Source: an uncultured Rhodocyclaceae bacterium
GTDB lineage: Bacteria > Pseudomonadota > Gammaproteobacteria > Burkholderiales > Rhodocyclaceae
Assembly: GCA_903930805.1 (NCBI GenBank)
Contig: CAIYZZ010000187.1
Span: 1-5,321, forward strand
Direction: 5' to 3'
Length of the DNA stretch: 5,321 nucleotides
In this document: in pieces, positions 4,884-5,321 of the stretch
How the letters are laid out: every line of letters begins with the position of its first letter
Position numbering within the stretch: the first letter of the stretch is position 1
Made by a program: the position numbers and the translations under genes
The notes under the pieces: generated by a model
What the model was told of the DNA's origin: nothing
The model's database searches: none
The model's input: the letters and a program-made list of their open reading frames with translations, nothing else

Positions 4884-5321
4884 CCTTGCGGGTGAATATT
4901 TCACGACTTTCAGTTTTCTGCAGATAATCAAGGAAACCACGAGCTACCTCTTGAGAGCGCGCAACGGGTGTGAGCGCTGCGGAATATACGGTTATCTTCT
5001 GAAGTGATTCGGGAAGTGGCCCGACAAGTTTTACGCCCTTCACCGGAATAATTTCCGTAATCTGTTGGATTCCGAGTTCGATCTCACCGCGAGCGACAGG
5101 TTCCACGACATATCCCGCATCGCCGAGTGTGGTCTTGGCGCGCACTGCCTCGACAATTCCTAAATGCCGCAATACCGCGGCGAAATGTTTGCCGCTGGTG
5201 CCCTTTTCTGGATCAATGTAGGTAATCGACTTGGCGGCAAGCAAGGCCTGCTTCAGAGATTCTGGCGTCGAAATATTCGGCTCAATTGCACCTTCTCTCA
5301 CTGCGACGCCGACGCCGACGC
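4867..5321 (-). CDS. ModA-like periplasmic substrate-binding protein, C-terminal part (partial)
   Basis: The reading frame runs from the window edge (first complete codon 5319-5317) to TAG at 4869-4867, giving 150 C-terminal residues. A GTG at 5301-5299 is an internal Val codon, not a start: the frame is open upstream and reads VGVGVAVREGA, the expected beta strand of this family. The segment matches lobe 2 and the return to lobe 1 of type 2 periplasmic binding proteins of the ModA-like group (SBP_bac_11 kind). Recognisable parts are STPESLKQALLAAKSITYIDP, with GTSGKHFAAVLRHLGI after it, then GEIELGIQQITEI, GVKLVGPLPESLQ, and a C-terminal helix pair ending REIFTRKGFLPP. Such proteins bind small anions or other ligands and feed ABC transporters, or act alone. 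This branch is often labelled molybdate-binding by similarity without proof. The N-terminal half, the signal peptide and part of the ligand site lie outside the window. It is convergent with the operon, so it is separately regulated. Confidence 0.85.
   Translation of the reverse strand, partial: VGVGVAVREGAIEPNISTPESLKQALLAAKSITYIDPEKGTSGKHFAAVLRHLGIVEAVRAKTTLGDAGYVVEPVARGEIELGIQQITEIIPVKGVKLVGPLPESLQKITVYSAALTPVARSQEVARGFLDYLQKTESREIFTRKGFLPP
5303..5321. repeat. Short GC-rich hexanucleotide repeat in coding sequence
   Basis: GACGCC-type hexamer units repeat about three times at the window edge (GCGACGCCGACGCCGACGC). On the - strand they encode alternating Gly/Val of the VGVGVAV strand of the binding protein. 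It is most likely a by-product of codon choice for that motif. The repeat may continue past the window. Confidence 0.5.

Noticed and set aside
5299..5301. GTG as start codon of the - strand gene
   Set aside because: The frame continues upstream to the window edge with family-like residues (VGVGVAV) and no Shine-Dalgarno is present, so this is an internal valine codon of a truncated gene.

Overview
The window looks like chromosomal DNA of a Gram-negative proteobacterium. It has moderately high GC by eye, Sec-type signal peptides with AxA-like cleavage sites, and Shine-Dalgarno-led, tightly packed genes. The style of the proteins (a YbhB-like PEBP domain, a ModA-like binding protein with a GIQQITEI block, an EF-hand protein ending in GNIVNTTA) suggests a betaproteobacterium such as a member of Burkholderiales. 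That placement is an inference from remembered family resemblance, not from a search.

Layout. Positions 1-98 are a leader with no confident gene. Positions 99-4695 hold four genes on the + strand with gaps of 15, 1 and 12 nt, which is almost certainly one transcription unit. They encode (1) a Cys- and Trp-free protein without a classical signal peptide, carrying one textbook EF-hand loop; (2) a secreted PEBP/YbhB-like protein with altered ligand-pocket residues and a short Cys-containing N-terminal segment; and (3, 4) two secreted, paralogous calcineurin-like metallophosphoesterases, each with an N-terminal fibronectin/purple-acid-phosphatase-type beta domain. Positions 4696-4866 are a convergent intergenic region with small inverted and direct repeats. 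Positions 4867-5321 hold the C-terminal part of a ModA-like periplasmic substrate-binding protein on the - strand, cut by the window edge.

How the genes may work together. Three of the four operon products are predicted to leave the cytoplasm, and two are predicted metal-dependent phosphoesterases with all core metal ligands intact. A PEBP fold classically binds phosphorylated head groups and an EF-hand binds calcium. A reasonable hypothesis is an exported phosphoester or phospholipid processing module. No substrate can be read from the sequence. The linkage of EF-hand, PEBP and a phosphoesterase pair is the most noteworthy feature. The - strand binding-protein gene is a separate unit and need not be related.
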